DNA from: Xanthomonas boreopolis
GTDB taxonomy: Bacteria; Pseudomonadota; Gammaproteobacteria; Xanthomonadales; Xanthomonadaceae
Direction of reading: 5' to 3'
Length of the DNA: 33,350 nucleotides
NCBI GenBank assembly: GCA_014654535.1
Contig: BNBA01000041.1
Span: forward strand, 1-33,350
Below are positions 7,807 to 16,293 of the stretch, piece by piece. Made by a program: the position numbers and the translations under genes. Position 1 is the stretch's first letter. The number at the start of each line of letters is the position of its first letter. The notes below the pieces were generated by a model. It saw only the letters and a program-made list of their open reading frames with translations, was not told where the DNA came from and did not search any database.

Positions 7807-9006
7807 CTATTCCCCTGGCCGGGCGCCTTCCTGCGCCGGCGCGACCTGGAACACCTGCCTCAGGTAGGCCAGGTAACCCGGATCGTCGCACATGCTCTTG
7901 CCCGGCGAATCGCTGAGCTTGGCAACCGGCTGGCCGTTGCAGCGGGTCATCTTGAGCACGATGTTCAGCGGCGTCGGGCCCAGGTCGTTGGTCAGGTGGG
8001 TGCCCACGCCGAAGGACAGGCGGCAGCGGCCCTTGAAGTGGTCGTACAGGCGCTTGACCTTGGGGATGTCGAGGCCGTCGCTGAACACCAGCACCTTGGT
8101 GCGCGGATCGACGCGGTGCTGCTGCAGGTGCGCGATGATCCGCTCGCCCCACTCGAACGGATCTCCCGAGTCGTGGCGCATGCCGTCGAACAGCTTGCAG
8201 AAGTACATGTCGAAGTCGCGCAGGAACGCATCCAGGCCGACCACGTCCGACAGCGCGATGCCGAGGTCGCCGCGGTACTCGCGCGCCCACGACTCCAGCG
8301 CCGCCACCTGGGAGTCGCGCAGGCGCGGCCCCAGGGCCTGGAACGCCTGCAGGTACTCGTGCGCCATCGTGCCCAGCGGCGTGTAGCCGTACAGCTTGGC
8401 GAAATGGACGTTGCTGGTGCCGACGAAGTGCGCGCCCAGGCCCTCGGCCAGCAGCGGCAGCATGTCCCCGTGCCATTGCCGCGAGTAGCGCCGGCGGGTG
8501 CCGTAGTCGGCGATCAGGCAGCCCTCGTAGCCGGGCGCGTCGCGCAGCAGGTCGATCTTGGCCTGCAGGCGGCGCCGGCCCTCGGCGAAATCCGCCTCGC
8601 TGGTGTTGCGGAACCAGATCTCGTTGATGATCGCCAATAGCGGCACCTCGAACAGGATCGTGTGCAGCCAAGGACCGCGGATCACCAGTTCGATCTCGCC
8701 CGGCACCTTGTCCGAGGCGCGCAGTTGCACGTACTTGCGGTCCAGGTGGAACAGCCCGAGGAAATCGACGAAGTCCGGCTTCACGAAGCGCAGCCGCCGC
8801 AGGTAATCGAGTTCGTCGGTGCGGAAGCGCAGCGAGCACAGGGCATCGATCTGCTCGGAGATCTCGTCCAGGTAGCGCGCCAGGTCGATGCCGGGCGTGC
8901 GGCAGCGGAAGCGGTACTCGACCTGCGCGGCGGGGTGCTGGTGCAGCACCGCCTGCATCATCGTGAACTTGTACAGGTCGGTGTCGAGCAGCGAGGTGAT
9001 GATCAT
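7807..9006 (-). CDS. pncB: nicotinate phosphoribosyltransferase
   Basis: A 399-residue enzyme of NAD salvage (Preiss-Handler pathway) that joins nicotinate and PRPP, driven by ATP. Diagnostic segments are [16 protein letters not shown] at the N-terminus, [16 protein letters not shown], and the family core [22 protein letters not shown], whose first histidine region is the phosphorylated catalytic site. The C-terminal phosphate-binding part is [14 protein letters not shown] and [12 protein letters not shown]. Length agrees with bacterial PncB. The start [10 protein letters not shown] (9004-9006) matches the family; an ATG 7 codons earlier is also possible. No good ribosome site is visible at either. 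It is 27 bases downstream of a glycosyltransferase gene on the same strand. Confidence 0.95.
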   Translation of the reverse strand: MIITSLLDTDLYKFTMMQAVLHQHPAAQVEYRFRCRTPGIDLARYLDEISEQIDALCSLRFRTDELDYLRRLRFVKPDFVDFLGLFHLDRKYVQLRASDKVPGEIELVIRGPWLHTILFEVPLLAIINEIWFRNTSEADFAEGRRRLQAKIDLLRDAPGYEGCLIADYGTRRRYSRQWHGDMLPLLAEGLGAHFVGTSNVHFAKLYGYTPLGTMAHEYLQAFQALGPRLRDSQVAALESWAREYRGDLGIALSDVVGLDAFLRDFDMYFCKLFDGMRHDSGDPFEWGERIIAHLQQHRVDPRTKVLVFSDGLDIPKVKRLYDHFKGRCRLSFGVGTHLTNDLGPTPLNIVLKMTRCNGQPVAKLSDSPGKSMCDDPGYLAYLRQVFQVAPAQEGARPGE

Positions 9007-9033
9007 GCCGGCATTATGCAGCGCCACGGCGGA

Positions 9034-9873
9034 TTACCGCTGGCGCAGCAGGCGCGGCACCTGCACCAGCGCGTGCGCCCAGATCGCCAGCCACACGCCC
9101 ACCCGCACCGCCAGGCCGCGCGAGGGCGCCTCGAACTTGCGGAAGTAGCGCCACAGGCCGCGGTGCTTGTGCCATTCCACGAAGAACGGCCGCGACCGGC
9201 TGGAGACGCCGCGCAGGTGCAGCACCTTGAGGTCGTTGGCCACCGCCACCGTCGCGCCGGCCTGCCGGGCGCGGCGGCACAGGTCCAGGTCCTCGGCGTG
9301 CAAGCGGTAGCCTGCGTCCCAGCGCCCGATCCGCTCGAACAGCGCGCGCGGCATCAGCATCAGCGCCCCGGAGATCGCCGGCACCGGCTGCAGCGTCCGG
9401 GACGGATCGGCCGGCACCGCCAGCTGCGCGCCGCGCCGCGGCGAGCGCAGCATCGCGGCGAAGTCCGGGTCGCGCCGGCGCACCGCGCCGTCCGGCCGGC
9501 CGTGCTCGTCCACCTGCTCCACGCCCAGCAGGGCCTCGCCGATGCCCGCGGCGCGCTCGCGCAGGCGCGCCAGCGTGTCCGGCTCCACCATCAGGTCGGG
9601 ATTGATGAACACCAGCCACGGGGCGGCCGAGTCCACCGCGCCCTGGTTGCAGGCGGTGGCGAAGCCGGGATTGTCGGGATTGGCGATGAAATGCACGCGC
9701 GCGTCCTGGAGCGCGTGCCGCTGCACGATGTCGAGCGTGTCGTCGGTGGAACGGTTGTCGACCACGCGGATTTCCGCCACGTCGCGGGCCGCGCGCAGGC
9801 GGCGCAGGCATTCGTCGATGGTGCTGCCGCTTTCGTAGGTGACGACCACCGCGGCTATCTGTCCTTGGCTCAT
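9034..9873 (-). CDS. family 2 glycosyltransferase
   Basis: A 279-residue GT-A fold enzyme resembling rhamnosyltransferases of the WbbL type. Motifs in order: AAVVVTYESGSTIDECL (nucleotide-binding start), RVVDNRSTDDT, NPGFATACNQGA, FINPDLMVEPD (the DxD-equivalent region) and LHAEDLDLCRRARQAG (acceptor/catalytic ED region). It is probably a cytoplasmic enzyme adding a sugar to a surface polysaccharide; donor and acceptor cannot be told from sequence. The start at 9871-9873 (MSQGQIAAVVVTY) places the first beta strand correctly; the longer frame upstream is low-complexity. pncB follows 27 bases later on the same strand. Confidence 0.88.
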   Translation of the reverse strand: MSQGQIAAVVVTYESGSTIDECLRRLRAARDVAEIRVVDNRSTDDTLDIVQRHALQDARVHFIANPDNPGFATACNQGAVDSAAPWLVFINPDLMVEPDTLARLRERAAGIGEALLGVEQVDEHGRPDGAVRRRDPDFAAMLRSPRRGAQLAVPADPSRTLQPVPAISGALMLMPRALFERIGRWDAGYRLHAEDLDLCRRARQAGATVAVANDLKVLHLRGVSSRSRPFFVEWHKHRGLWRYFRKFEAPSRGLAVRVGVWLAIWAHALVQVPRLLRQR

Positions 9874-10256
9874 CGGCCGATTATCGGTGCGGCGGCGCGC
9901 CACAAGAACCCCGTGGCGACCGGGCCACTGCGTCCCACGACGGATCCCCGCGCCCCATGGCGCCGCGCCCGCATCGTCTCCATAATGCTCGGTCCGCGAG
10001 GGGCGGCCGCGTTTCGGCCATCCTTCGCGCCCTGGGCGCAGAGGTCGCGCCCGGCCCACGACTTCCGACGTTCGAGATGACGGCCAGCGCCCTCCGTGGT
10101 TGCATGCTGCCGCCCCAATCCAGACGCCGCCGCCGGCTTGCCGGTGGCCGCGCGTATCGACGGCCCGGCGGCGCCGTCGCCCATTCAGCCGATATATCGA
10201 TCGGATGTAACGATAGGACCCGGAGTCATTGGTCTAGACCAGATGCCGGCGGGAGC
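9874..10256. other. intergenic region between divergent genes
   Basis: 383 bases separate the glycosyltransferase (minus) from the six-gene cluster (plus). The right end holds the operator palindrome TGGTCTAGACCA at 10230-10241 and a 10-bp palindrome CGATATATCG at 10190-10199. The CTGAGA element of a TPP riboswitch was looked for and not found. The remaining GC-rich part shows nothing I can name. Confidence 0.5.
10230..10241. promoter_or_regulatory. GntR (HutC/DasR-type) operator
   Basis: TGGTCTAGACCA is a perfect 12-bp palindrome, 15 bases before the ATG at 10257. The UTRA-containing HutC branch of GntR regulators (for example DasR, NagR/YvoA and PhnF) binds sites of the form TGGT-N4-ACCA with a TCTAGA or TATAGA centre. 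The last gene of the same cluster (16290-17033) encodes such a regulator, so autoregulated repression of the cluster is the likely meaning. Confidence 0.7.
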
Positions 10257-11210
10257 ATGCCGTTCCCTCCCCTGCCCGCCGCTCCCGCCATGCGCCGACT
10301 GCGCGTCATGCTCGAATACTTCCATCCCTGGCCCAACTCCGCCGGCTTCTACCTGGCGCGCGAACGCGGCTGGTACGCCGAACGCGGCCTGGAACCGGTG
10401 TTGCAGACCCCCGATTCCTGGCACGGCGACGGCCTCGACCACCTGCTGCGCGGCGATTGCGATTTCGCGGTGTTCCCGAGCAACCGCCTGCTGGTGCGGC
10501 GCGCCGCCGGCGAGCCGCTGCGCGCGATCGCCGCGATCAACCAGTGCGGGCTGGAAACGATCCAGACCCTGGCCGGCACCGGCATCGCGCGGCCGCGGGA
10601 CCTGGCCGGGCGCCGGCTGGCGATGAACCCGACGCCGCGCGGGCGGGCGATGGTGCGCCACCTGGTCGCGGCCGACGGCGGCGATCCGGACGCCGTGGTC
10701 ATCGTCGACGCCGGTGCCCGCGAGCTGCGCCCGGAGGACCTGGCCGCCGGCATCGCCGATGCCAGCTTCGGCGGCTACTGGGCCTGGGAGGCGCTGATGG
10801 ACAGCCGCGTCGAACCGGCCCGGCGGGTGGCCTGGCGGGTCGATGCGCTCGGCGCGCCGGCGTACCACAGCTACCTGCTCGGCGCGCACGAGCGCACGCT
10901 GGAACGGCACCCTGCGCGGGTGCGCGATTTCCTGGCGGCGACCGCACGCGGCTTCCTCGCCGCGGCGGCCGAGCCGCTGGCCGCGCTCGACGCCTACGAA
11001 CGCGCCACGCCGTACTTCCCGCGCGACCTGCTGGCCGCCTCGCTGCAGGCGATCGCGCCGACCTGGCTGCACGACGCGCGCTGGGGACGGATGCGCCGTC
11101 CGCTGCTGCAGGGCTACGCGCACTGGCTGGCGCAGCACGGCGTGCTGGCCGACGCCGATGCCTGGCGCGAGGCGGCCGACGGGCGCTTCCTCGCGGAGAT
11201 CGCCGCATGA
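10257..11210 (+). CDS. NMT1/THI5-like binding protein without signal peptide
   Basis: A 317-residue protein of the NMT1/THI5-like periplasmic-binding fold. Motifs: LEYFHPWPNSAGFYLARERGWYAERGLEP at the start, then DFAVFPSNRLLVRRAAGEPLRAIAAI. Bacterial ThiY relatives of this fold bind formylaminopyrimidine, a thiamine precursor; fungal Thi5 makes the pyrimidine itself. The CCCFC cysteine motif of fungal Thi5 is absent (the aligned stretch reads APAYHSYLL), so synthesis is unlikely. There is no signal peptide and no ABC permease or ATPase gene nearby, so a cytoplasmic binding or enzyme role is possible. ATG 10257 and ATG 10290 (MRRLRVMLEYF) are both possible starts. The stop overlaps the next start (ATGA). 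Confidence 0.8.
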   Translation: MPFPPLPAAPAMRRLRVMLEYFHPWPNSAGFYLARERGWYAERGLEPVLQTPDSWHGDGLDHLLRGDCDFAVFPSNRLLVRRAAGEPLRAIAAINQCGLETIQTLAGTGIARPRDLAGRRLAMNPTPRGRAMVRHLVAADGGDPDAVVIVDAGARELRPEDLAAGIADASFGGYWAWEALMDSRVEPARRVAWRVDALGAPAYHSYLLGAHERTLERHPARVRDFLAATARGFLAAAAEPLAALDAYERATPYFPRDLLAASLQAIAPTWLHDARWGRMRRPLLQGYAHWLAQHGVLADADAWREAADGRFLAEIAA

Positions 11211-12355
11211 GCGCGCGCCACCAGATGCATGGCGTGGGCGTCGACCAGGTCGATGCCGATTGGCCGGCCCTGCGTGCCGACGAAGTGGCGTCGCTGCTGC
11301 GCCGCTTCGAAGCGGCGGGCAACCTGCGTGGACTGCGCTGGCACAGCCCGCGCCCGTTCTCGGCGGCGGCCGAGGTCGATACGGATGCCGGCACGCTGTT
11401 CGTCAAGCGCCACCATCGATCGGTGCGCGACGCGCGGGCCTTGGGCGAGGAGCATCGCTTCATCGGGCACCTGCGCGCGCACGGCGTGCCGGTACCGCAG
11501 CTGCTGCGCGCGCACGATGGCGCCAGCGCGGTGGAGCTCGGCGACTGGACCTACGAGGTGCAGCGCGCGGCCGAGGGCGAAGACCTGTATCGCCAGGCCA
11601 CCTCCTGGACGCCCTTCGCGAACGACGAGCATGCGCACGCCGCCGGCTATGCGCTGGCGCAACTGCATCGCGCCGCGGCCGGCTACGCCGCCGCGCCGCG
11701 CGGCACCTCGCTGCTGGTCGCCAACTTCCGCCTGTTCGGCCAGGCCGACCCGCTGCAGGCGCTGGAACGCGACCTGCCTCATCGCCCCGCGCTGGCCGGA
11801 TGGCTGCAGCGGCGCGATTGGCGGGGCGACCTGCAGGCACGCCTGCTGCCCTGGCATGCGCGGGCCGAAGCGCTGCGTAAGCCGCAACCGGCGCTGTGGA
11901 CGCACGGCGACTGGCATGCTTCCAACCTGCTGTGGCGCACGACCGGCACCGGGACCGAGGTCAGCGCGGTGTTCGACTTCGGCCTGTCCGACCGTACCTT
12001 CGCGCTGTTCGACCTCGCCACCGCGATCGAGCGCAACCTGATCCCGTGGCTGGACCTGGATGGCGGCGGCCGCGCGGTCGCCGAGCTCGACCAGCTCGAT
12101 GCGCTGCTGTTCGGCTACGCCAGCGTGTTGCCGCTGGACGCTGCGCAGCTGCGCCTGCTGGCCGCGCTGCTGCCGCTGGTGCACGCGGACTTCGCGCTCA
12201 GCGAAGTCGAGTACTTCGCCGGCGTCACCGGTTCGGACGAACATGCCGGCGTCGCCTACGACCGCTACCTGCTCGGCCATGCCGACTGGTTCGGCAGCGG
12301 GGAAGGCCAGCGCCTGCTGCGGCACCTGCAGCGGCGTGCGGAGGCGATGCCGTGA
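11207..12355 (+). CDS. APH-family small-molecule kinase
   Basis: A 382-residue aminoglycoside-phosphotransferase-fold protein. The N-lobe has a lysine in TLFVKRHHRS (about residue 67) and a glutamate in the following helix (GEEHRFIGHLRAHG). The catalytic loop is HGDWHASN at 233-240, and the metal-binding DFG is at 257-259 (AVFDFGLSDRT). The family includes thiamine kinase, choline kinase and homoserine kinase II as well as antibiotic kinases, so the substrate is not fixed by fold. Overlaps at both ends (ATGA with the binding protein, GTGA with the rhodanese) show tight translational coupling. In this cluster it may trap an imported compound by phosphorylation. Confidence 0.85.
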   Translation: MSARHQMHGVGVDQVDADWPALRADEVASLLRRFEAAGNLRGLRWHSPRPFSAAAEVDTDAGTLFVKRHHRSVRDARALGEEHRFIGHLRAHGVPVPQLLRAHDGASAVELGDWTYEVQRAAEGEDLYRQATSWTPFANDEHAHAAGYALAQLHRAAAGYAAAPRGTSLLVANFRLFGQADPLQALERDLPHRPALAGWLQRRDWRGDLQARLLPWHARAEALRKPQPALWTHGDWHASNLLWRTTGTGTEVSAVFDFGLSDRTFALFDLATAIERNLIPWLDLDGGGRAVAELDQLDALLFGYASVLPLDAAQLRLLAALLPLVHADFALSEVEYFAGVTGSDEHAGVAYDRYLLGHADWFGSGEGQRLLRHLQRRAEAMP

Positions 12356-13320
12356 GCGCGCAGGTTTCGCCGCTGATCGACGCCGCCACGCTGGCCGCGC
12401 GCCTGGGCGAGCCGCGGTTGCGCGTGCTCGACGCCAGCGTCGAACTGCCGGCGGCCCGCTTCGACGGCGACTACCGCCCGGCCAGCGGCCTGGCAGGATG
12501 GCGCGCCGCGCACATCCCGGGTTCGCGCCATGCGGACCTGCTGGAAGCGCTCGCCGACAAACGCGCCGGCTTCGGCTTCGCCCTGCCGGATTGGCCGGTG
12601 CTGGCGACCGCCCTGCAACGGCTGGGCATCGGCGACGGCAGCGCGGTGGTGGTGTACGACCGCAGCGACGGTTTCTGGGCCGCGCGCCTGTGGTGGATGC
12701 TGCGCAGCCTCGGTCTCCACGCGCGCGTGCTCGACGGCGGCTGGCAGGCATGGCGCGCTGCCGGATGGCCGGAGGAAAGCGGCGACGCGGCCGATATCGA
12801 ACCCGGCACGATCACGCTCCGGCCGCGCCCCGAACTCTGGGCGGACCGCCGCCACGTCGAGGCGGTCGTGGCCGGTCGCGCACCGGGCACCCTGGTGTGC
12901 GCGCTCCCGGCGCGGCTGTTCGCCGGCAGCGCGCCGACCCGTTATGCACGGCGCGGGCACATCCCGGGCAGCCTCAACCTGCCTGCCCGCGACCTGTTCG
13001 GCGCGGATGGCCGGTACCTGCCCGTGCACCGCCTGGAACAACTGCTGGCACCGCTGCGCGCAAGCGCGCGACCGCTGCTGCTGTACTGCGGCGGCGGCAT
13101 CAGCGCCGCGGCCCAGGCACTGGCGCTCACGCTCGTCGGCGAAACCGACATCGCCCTCTACGACGGCTCGCTGCAGGAATGGGCGGCCGATCCCTCGCTG
13201 CCGCTGGTGGTGGATGAGGCACCGAGCCGCGCCGCGCGAGGCGCACCCACCGCTGAGGGCTGTTCTGTGGGAGGGGTTTCAACCCCGACAGGCTCTACCG
13301 ACAAAGCCCGTCGGGGTTGA
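12352..13320 (+). CDS. two-domain rhodanese-type sulfurtransferase
   Basis: A 322-residue thiosulfate/3-mercaptopyruvate sulfurtransferase-like protein. The N-terminal rhodanese domain includes GWRAAHIPGSRHADLLE and VVVYDRSDGFWAARLWWMLRSLG. The C-terminal domain includes RRGHIPGSLNLPARDLF and the active-site loop LLYCGGGISAAAQAL with catalytic Cys246 (CGGGIS instead of the common CGSGVT). The start is GTG in GTGA, overlapping the kinase stop. Residues 305-322 are encoded by the left part of a hairpin repeat (13266-13333), so the original C-terminus was probably different. It may supply sulfur for the product handled by the cluster, but that is inference. Confidence 0.88.
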   Translation: MSAQVSPLIDAATLAARLGEPRLRVLDASVELPAARFDGDYRPASGLAGWRAAHIPGSRHADLLEALADKRAGFGFALPDWPVLATALQRLGIGDGSAVVVYDRSDGFWAARLWWMLRSLGLHARVLDGGWQAWRAAGWPEESGDAADIEPGTITLRPRPELWADRRHVEAVVAGRAPGTLVCALPARLFAGSAPTRYARRGHIPGSLNLPARDLFGADGRYLPVHRLEQLLAPLRASARPLLLYCGGGISAAAQALALTLVGETDIALYDGSLQEWAADPSLPLVVDEAPSRAARGAPTAEGCSVGGVSTPTGSTDKARRG

Positions 13321-13333
13321 AACCCCTCCCACA
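13266..13333. repeat. TGTGGGAG-type hairpin repeat, copy A
   Basis: Two 28-base arms (13266-13293 and 13306-13333) starting TGTGGGAGGGGTTTCAACCC are inverted repeats with one mismatch, around a 12-base spacer. A related element lies at 17098-17165. It supplies the stop and last 18 codons of the rhodanese and lies 65 bases before the receptor gene, so it could terminate or stabilise the upstream transcript. Confidence 0.85.
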
Positions 13334-13398
13334 AGAAATCCACGCCACCGCACGGTTCCACTTTCTTTCTTTTCGATTTCATCCGCCCGAGGTTCCCC

Positions 13399-15573
13399 AT
13401 GCCCCACTCCCTTCCCCTTGCGCCGCTGACGCTCGCACTCGCACTGGCGGTCGCCGCTCCGCTGCCGGCACGCGCCGCCGAGGATGCCGCCGATGAAACC
13501 CCACGGAATCCGGTGCAACTGGACGCGGTCAACGTCCAGGGCGAACGCCCGCGCGACCGCTCCAGCCTCGGCGGTTACGGAGACGCCGCGCTGCTGGACA
13601 CGCCGGCCTCGATCGGCGTGATCGACCGCACGCAGCTGTCCGACCGCCAGGTGCGCCTGCTGAGCGAAGCCCTGCGCGCCGACGCTTCGGTGGGCGAGAG
13701 CTATGCGCCGATCGGCTACTACGAGAACTTCGTGGTGCGTGGCTACTCGCTCAACGCCGCCAACAGCTACCGCATCAACGGGCTGACCGCGGTCGGCGAG
13801 CAGAACGTGGCGCTGGAGAACAAGGAACAGGTGCAGGTGCTCAAGGGCCTGTCCGGGCTGCAGTCGGGCATCAACGAGCCGGCCGGCCTGATCGACTACG
13901 TCACCAAGCGCCCGCAGCGCGTGCGCACGCTGCTGGTCGGCACCGACGACGAGGGCGGGCGCTACTACGCCGCCGACCTGGGCGACTGGTTCGGCGCCGA
14001 CAAGCAGTTCGGCGTGCGCGTCAACGCCGCGCACGAGGACATGCGCAGCTACGTCGACCATGCCGACGGCCATCGCAACTTCGTCTCGCTGGCGGCCGAC
14101 TGGAAGATCGACCCGCGCTCGCTGCTGCAGCTGGACGTGGAATACCAGGACAAGTCGCAGCGCTCGGTGCCCGGCTACCAGTTGCTCGGCGGCACCACCG
14201 TGCCGAGCGGGGTGTCGGTGCACCGGCTGCTCGCCTACCAGCCGTGGTCCAAGCCGGTCGGGATCGCGTCGCTCAACGGCCAGTTGCGCTACCAGTACCG
14301 CTTCGACGACGCGTGGAGCGCGCAGCTGGCCGCCGCGCACAGCCGCGTGGTGATCGACGATTACTCCGCTTTCCCGTGGGCTTGCTACGGCGTGGCCAGT
14401 TGCGCCGACGATCCCCTGCCCAACCATTTCGGCAGCGACGGCAGCTACGACATCTACGACTACCGCAGCCCGGGCGACACCCGCCGCAACGACCAGGTGC
14501 AGGCCACCGTCGCCGGCACCTTCGCCACCGGCCCGCTGCAACACCAGCTCAGCGTCGGGCTGGACTGGCTGCACCGCACCATCGAGCGCACCGGTTCGAT
14601 CAACGAATGGGTCGGCACGGGCGACATCCATGCCGATCCGCAGGTGTTCGCGCAGGCCGACGCCACGCTGGATCCCAAGCGGCGGCGCTTCGACAGCACC
14701 CAGCGCGCGCTGGTCGCCAGCGACCGCATCGGCTTCGGCGACGCCTGGCAGCTGCTACTGGGCGCGCGCCAGGTCCGCTACGACGAACGCGTCTGGGACC
14801 GCGACGGGATCTTGACCCGGCGTACCCGCAAGTCCGAACTGCTGCCGCAGGCGGCGCTGCTGTTCAAGCCATGGGAGGACCTGTCGCTGTACGCCAGCTT
14901 CGCCAAGGGCCTGTCGCCGGGCGGCACCGCGTCGTGGTTCGCGAGCAACGCCGACGAGGTGTTCGCGCCGACCGCTTCCTACCAGCGCGAGGCCGGCGTG
15001 AAGTACCAGCTCGGCGGCCTCGCGCTGGGCGCGGCCTTGTTCGACATCCGCCAGGCCTACCAGTACGCGCAGCCGCAGGCCGACGGTTCGTTCCTGTACG
15101 TGCAGCAAGGACGCCTGCACAACCGCGGCATCGAGCTGTCGGCCGACGGCACCATCGCCGGGCGCCTGCACCTGCAGGCCAGCGCCGCCGGCATCCGCGC
15201 CCGCGCCGAGGACACCGGCACGCCCGCCTACGAAGGCCACCAGTCGCTCAACGTGCCCAAGGTGCGTGCCAGCGTGCAGGCCGCCTGGGACGTGCCCGGC
15301 GCGGAAGGGCTGGCGCTGCTGGGCGGTGCACAGTACAGCGGCAGCAAGTATGCCGACCGTCTGGGAACCGTGGAGGTCGGCGGCTACACCGTGTACAACC
15401 TCGGCGCGCGCTATGCCACGCGCCTGGGCACGGTGCCGACCACGCTGCGGCTCAACGTGGACAACGTGACCGACAAGCGCTACTGGCGCGACGTCGGCGA
15501 GTACCTCGGCGACGATTACCTGTTCATGGGCGCGCCGCGGACGGCACGCTTTACCGCGCAGTTTGATTTCTGA
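13399..15573 (+). CDS. TonB-dependent outer membrane receptor, siderophore-receptor type
   Basis: A 724-residue gated outer membrane channel. The signal peptide is about residues 1-26 (LALALAVAAPLPARA-A). The plug domain spans roughly 40-165 (DTPASIGVIDRTQLSDRQV, YENFVVRGYSLNAANSYRINGL, QVQVLKGLSGLQSGINEPAGLIDYVTKRP), and the beta-barrel runs from there to the end. It closes with LRLNVDNVTDKRYWRD and the terminal FTAQFDF whose final Phe is typical of barrel proteins. GAGG precedes the ATG by 7 bases. The subfamily name reflects the siderophore receptors, but relatives also import vitamins; the neighbouring permease and kinase favour a small vitamin-like ligand. Confidence 0.93.
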   Translation: MPHSLPLAPLTLALALAVAAPLPARAAEDAADETPRNPVQLDAVNVQGERPRDRSSLGGYGDAALLDTPASIGVIDRTQLSDRQVRLLSEALRADASVGESYAPIGYYENFVVRGYSLNAANSYRINGLTAVGEQNVALENKEQVQVLKGLSGLQSGINEPAGLIDYVTKRPQRVRTLLVGTDDEGGRYYAADLGDWFGADKQFGVRVNAAHEDMRSYVDHADGHRNFVSLAADWKIDPRSLLQLDVEYQDKSQRSVPGYQLLGGTTVPSGVSVHRLLAYQPWSKPVGIASLNGQLRYQYRFDDAWSAQLAAAHSRVVIDDYSAFPWACYGVASCADDPLPNHFGSDGSYDIYDYRSPGDTRRNDQVQATVAGTFATGPLQHQLSVGLDWLHRTIERTGSINEWVGTGDIHADPQVFAQADATLDPKRRRFDSTQRALVASDRIGFGDAWQLLLGARQVRYDERVWDRDGILTRRTRKSELLPQAALLFKPWEDLSLYASFAKGLSPGGTASWFASNADEVFAPTASYQREAGVKYQLGGLALGAALFDIRQAYQYAQPQADGSFLYVQQGRLHNRGIELSADGTIAGRLHLQASAAGIRARAEDTGTPAYEGHQSLNVPKVRASVQAAWDVPGAEGLALLGGAQYSGSKYADRLGTVEVGGYTVYNLGARYATRLGTVPTTLRLNVDNVTDKRYWRDVGEYLGDDYLFMGAPRTARFTAQFDF

Positions 15574-15578
15574 AGAGC

Positions 15579-15708
15579 CGGGATTGGGGATTCGGGATTA
15601 GGGATTAGGGATCAAAGGCATCCTTGATCCCGATGCTCGGACCGGAAAATGCCCCGAAGCTGGCTCTTGCGAATCCCCAATCCCAAATCCCCAATCCCCA
15701 ATCCCGAG
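15579..15708. repeat. inverted GGGATTN heptad repeats
   Basis: Left block 15579-15613 has tandem GGGATT-plus-one units (CGGGATTGGGGATTCGGGAT and on). Right block 15669-15708 has the complementary units (AATCCCCAATCCC and on). The blocks can pair into a long stem in RNA, with about 55 bases between. The right block ends 6 bases before the pnuC-family ATG, so the fold may cover its ribosome binding region. Confidence 0.75.
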
Positions 15709-15714
15709 CCCCCC

Positions 15715-16293
15715 ATGTCCCCCATCGAAATCCTTGCCGTCATCACCAACGTGCTCGGCGTGTGGCTGACCGCGCGCCGGATACACTGGTGCTGGCCGGT
15801 CGGGATCGTGGCGGTGCTGCTCTATGCGTGGCTGTTCTTCCAGTGGAAGCTTTACTCGGACATGCTGCTGCAGGGCGTCTACGTGGTCCTGCTCGGCTAT
15901 GGCTGGTGGCGCTGGCGCCGGGGCCTGTCCGACGACGGCAAGGTCCACGCCAGTGCGCTGCCATGGCGCGAGGGCGCATGGTCGATCCTGGCCGGCGCGG
16001 CCGGCGCGCTCGGGCTGGGCTGGCTGATGCACCGCCATACCGATGCCGCGCTGCCGTGGCTGGATGCCGCGCTGACCGCCTTCAGCCTGGTCGCCAGCTT
16101 CTGGGCCGCGCGCAAGCGCATCGCCAACTGGGGACTGTGGATCGTGCTCGATTGCCTCTACGTCGGCGTCTTCCTCTACAAGCAGCTCTACCCCACCGCG
16201 GCGCTGTACGCCGGCTTCGTGGTGCTGGCCGCGTACGGGCTGCGGCTGTGGCAGGCCGACCTGCGCCGGCAGGCCGCCGGGACCGCGGGATGA
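15715..16293 (+). CDS. pnuC: PnuC-family vitamin/nucleoside permease
   Basis: A 192-residue inner membrane protein with about six to seven hydrophobic segments. The start is MSPIEILAVITNVLGVWLTARR. The family core is near the end: RIANWGLWIVLDCLYVGVFLYKQLYPTAALYAGFV, including the tryptophan-rich binding motif. PnuC relatives move nicotinamide riboside, thiamine (PnuT), riboflavin or deoxynucleosides by facilitated diffusion, and a kinase traps the substrate. ATG 15715 was chosen because the longer frame reads through heptad repeats. No good ribosome site is visible. The stop overlaps the regulator start (ATGA). Family certain, substrate open; nearby pncB makes nicotinamide riboside an alternative to thiamine. 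Confidence 0.88.
   Translation: MSPIEILAVITNVLGVWLTARRIHWCWPVGIVAVLLYAWLFFQWKLYSDMLLQGVYVVLLGYGWWRWRRGLSDDGKVHASALPWREGAWSILAGAAGALGLGWLMHRHTDAALPWLDAALTAFSLVASFWAARKRIANWGLWIVLDCLYVGVFLYKQLYPTAALYAGFVVLAAYGLRLWQADLRRQAAGTAG

Noticed and set aside
10180-10256. Possible TPP riboswitch upstream of the THI5-like gene (GACCAGATGCCGGCGGGA resembles part of a thi-box)
   Set aside because: The CTGAGA element and the proper paired helices are missing, and the similar part is explained by the operator palindrome.
15579-15708. Heptad repeats as a small CRISPR array
   Set aside because: Units are contiguous 7-mers without spacers and occur in opposite orientation; no cas genes are present.
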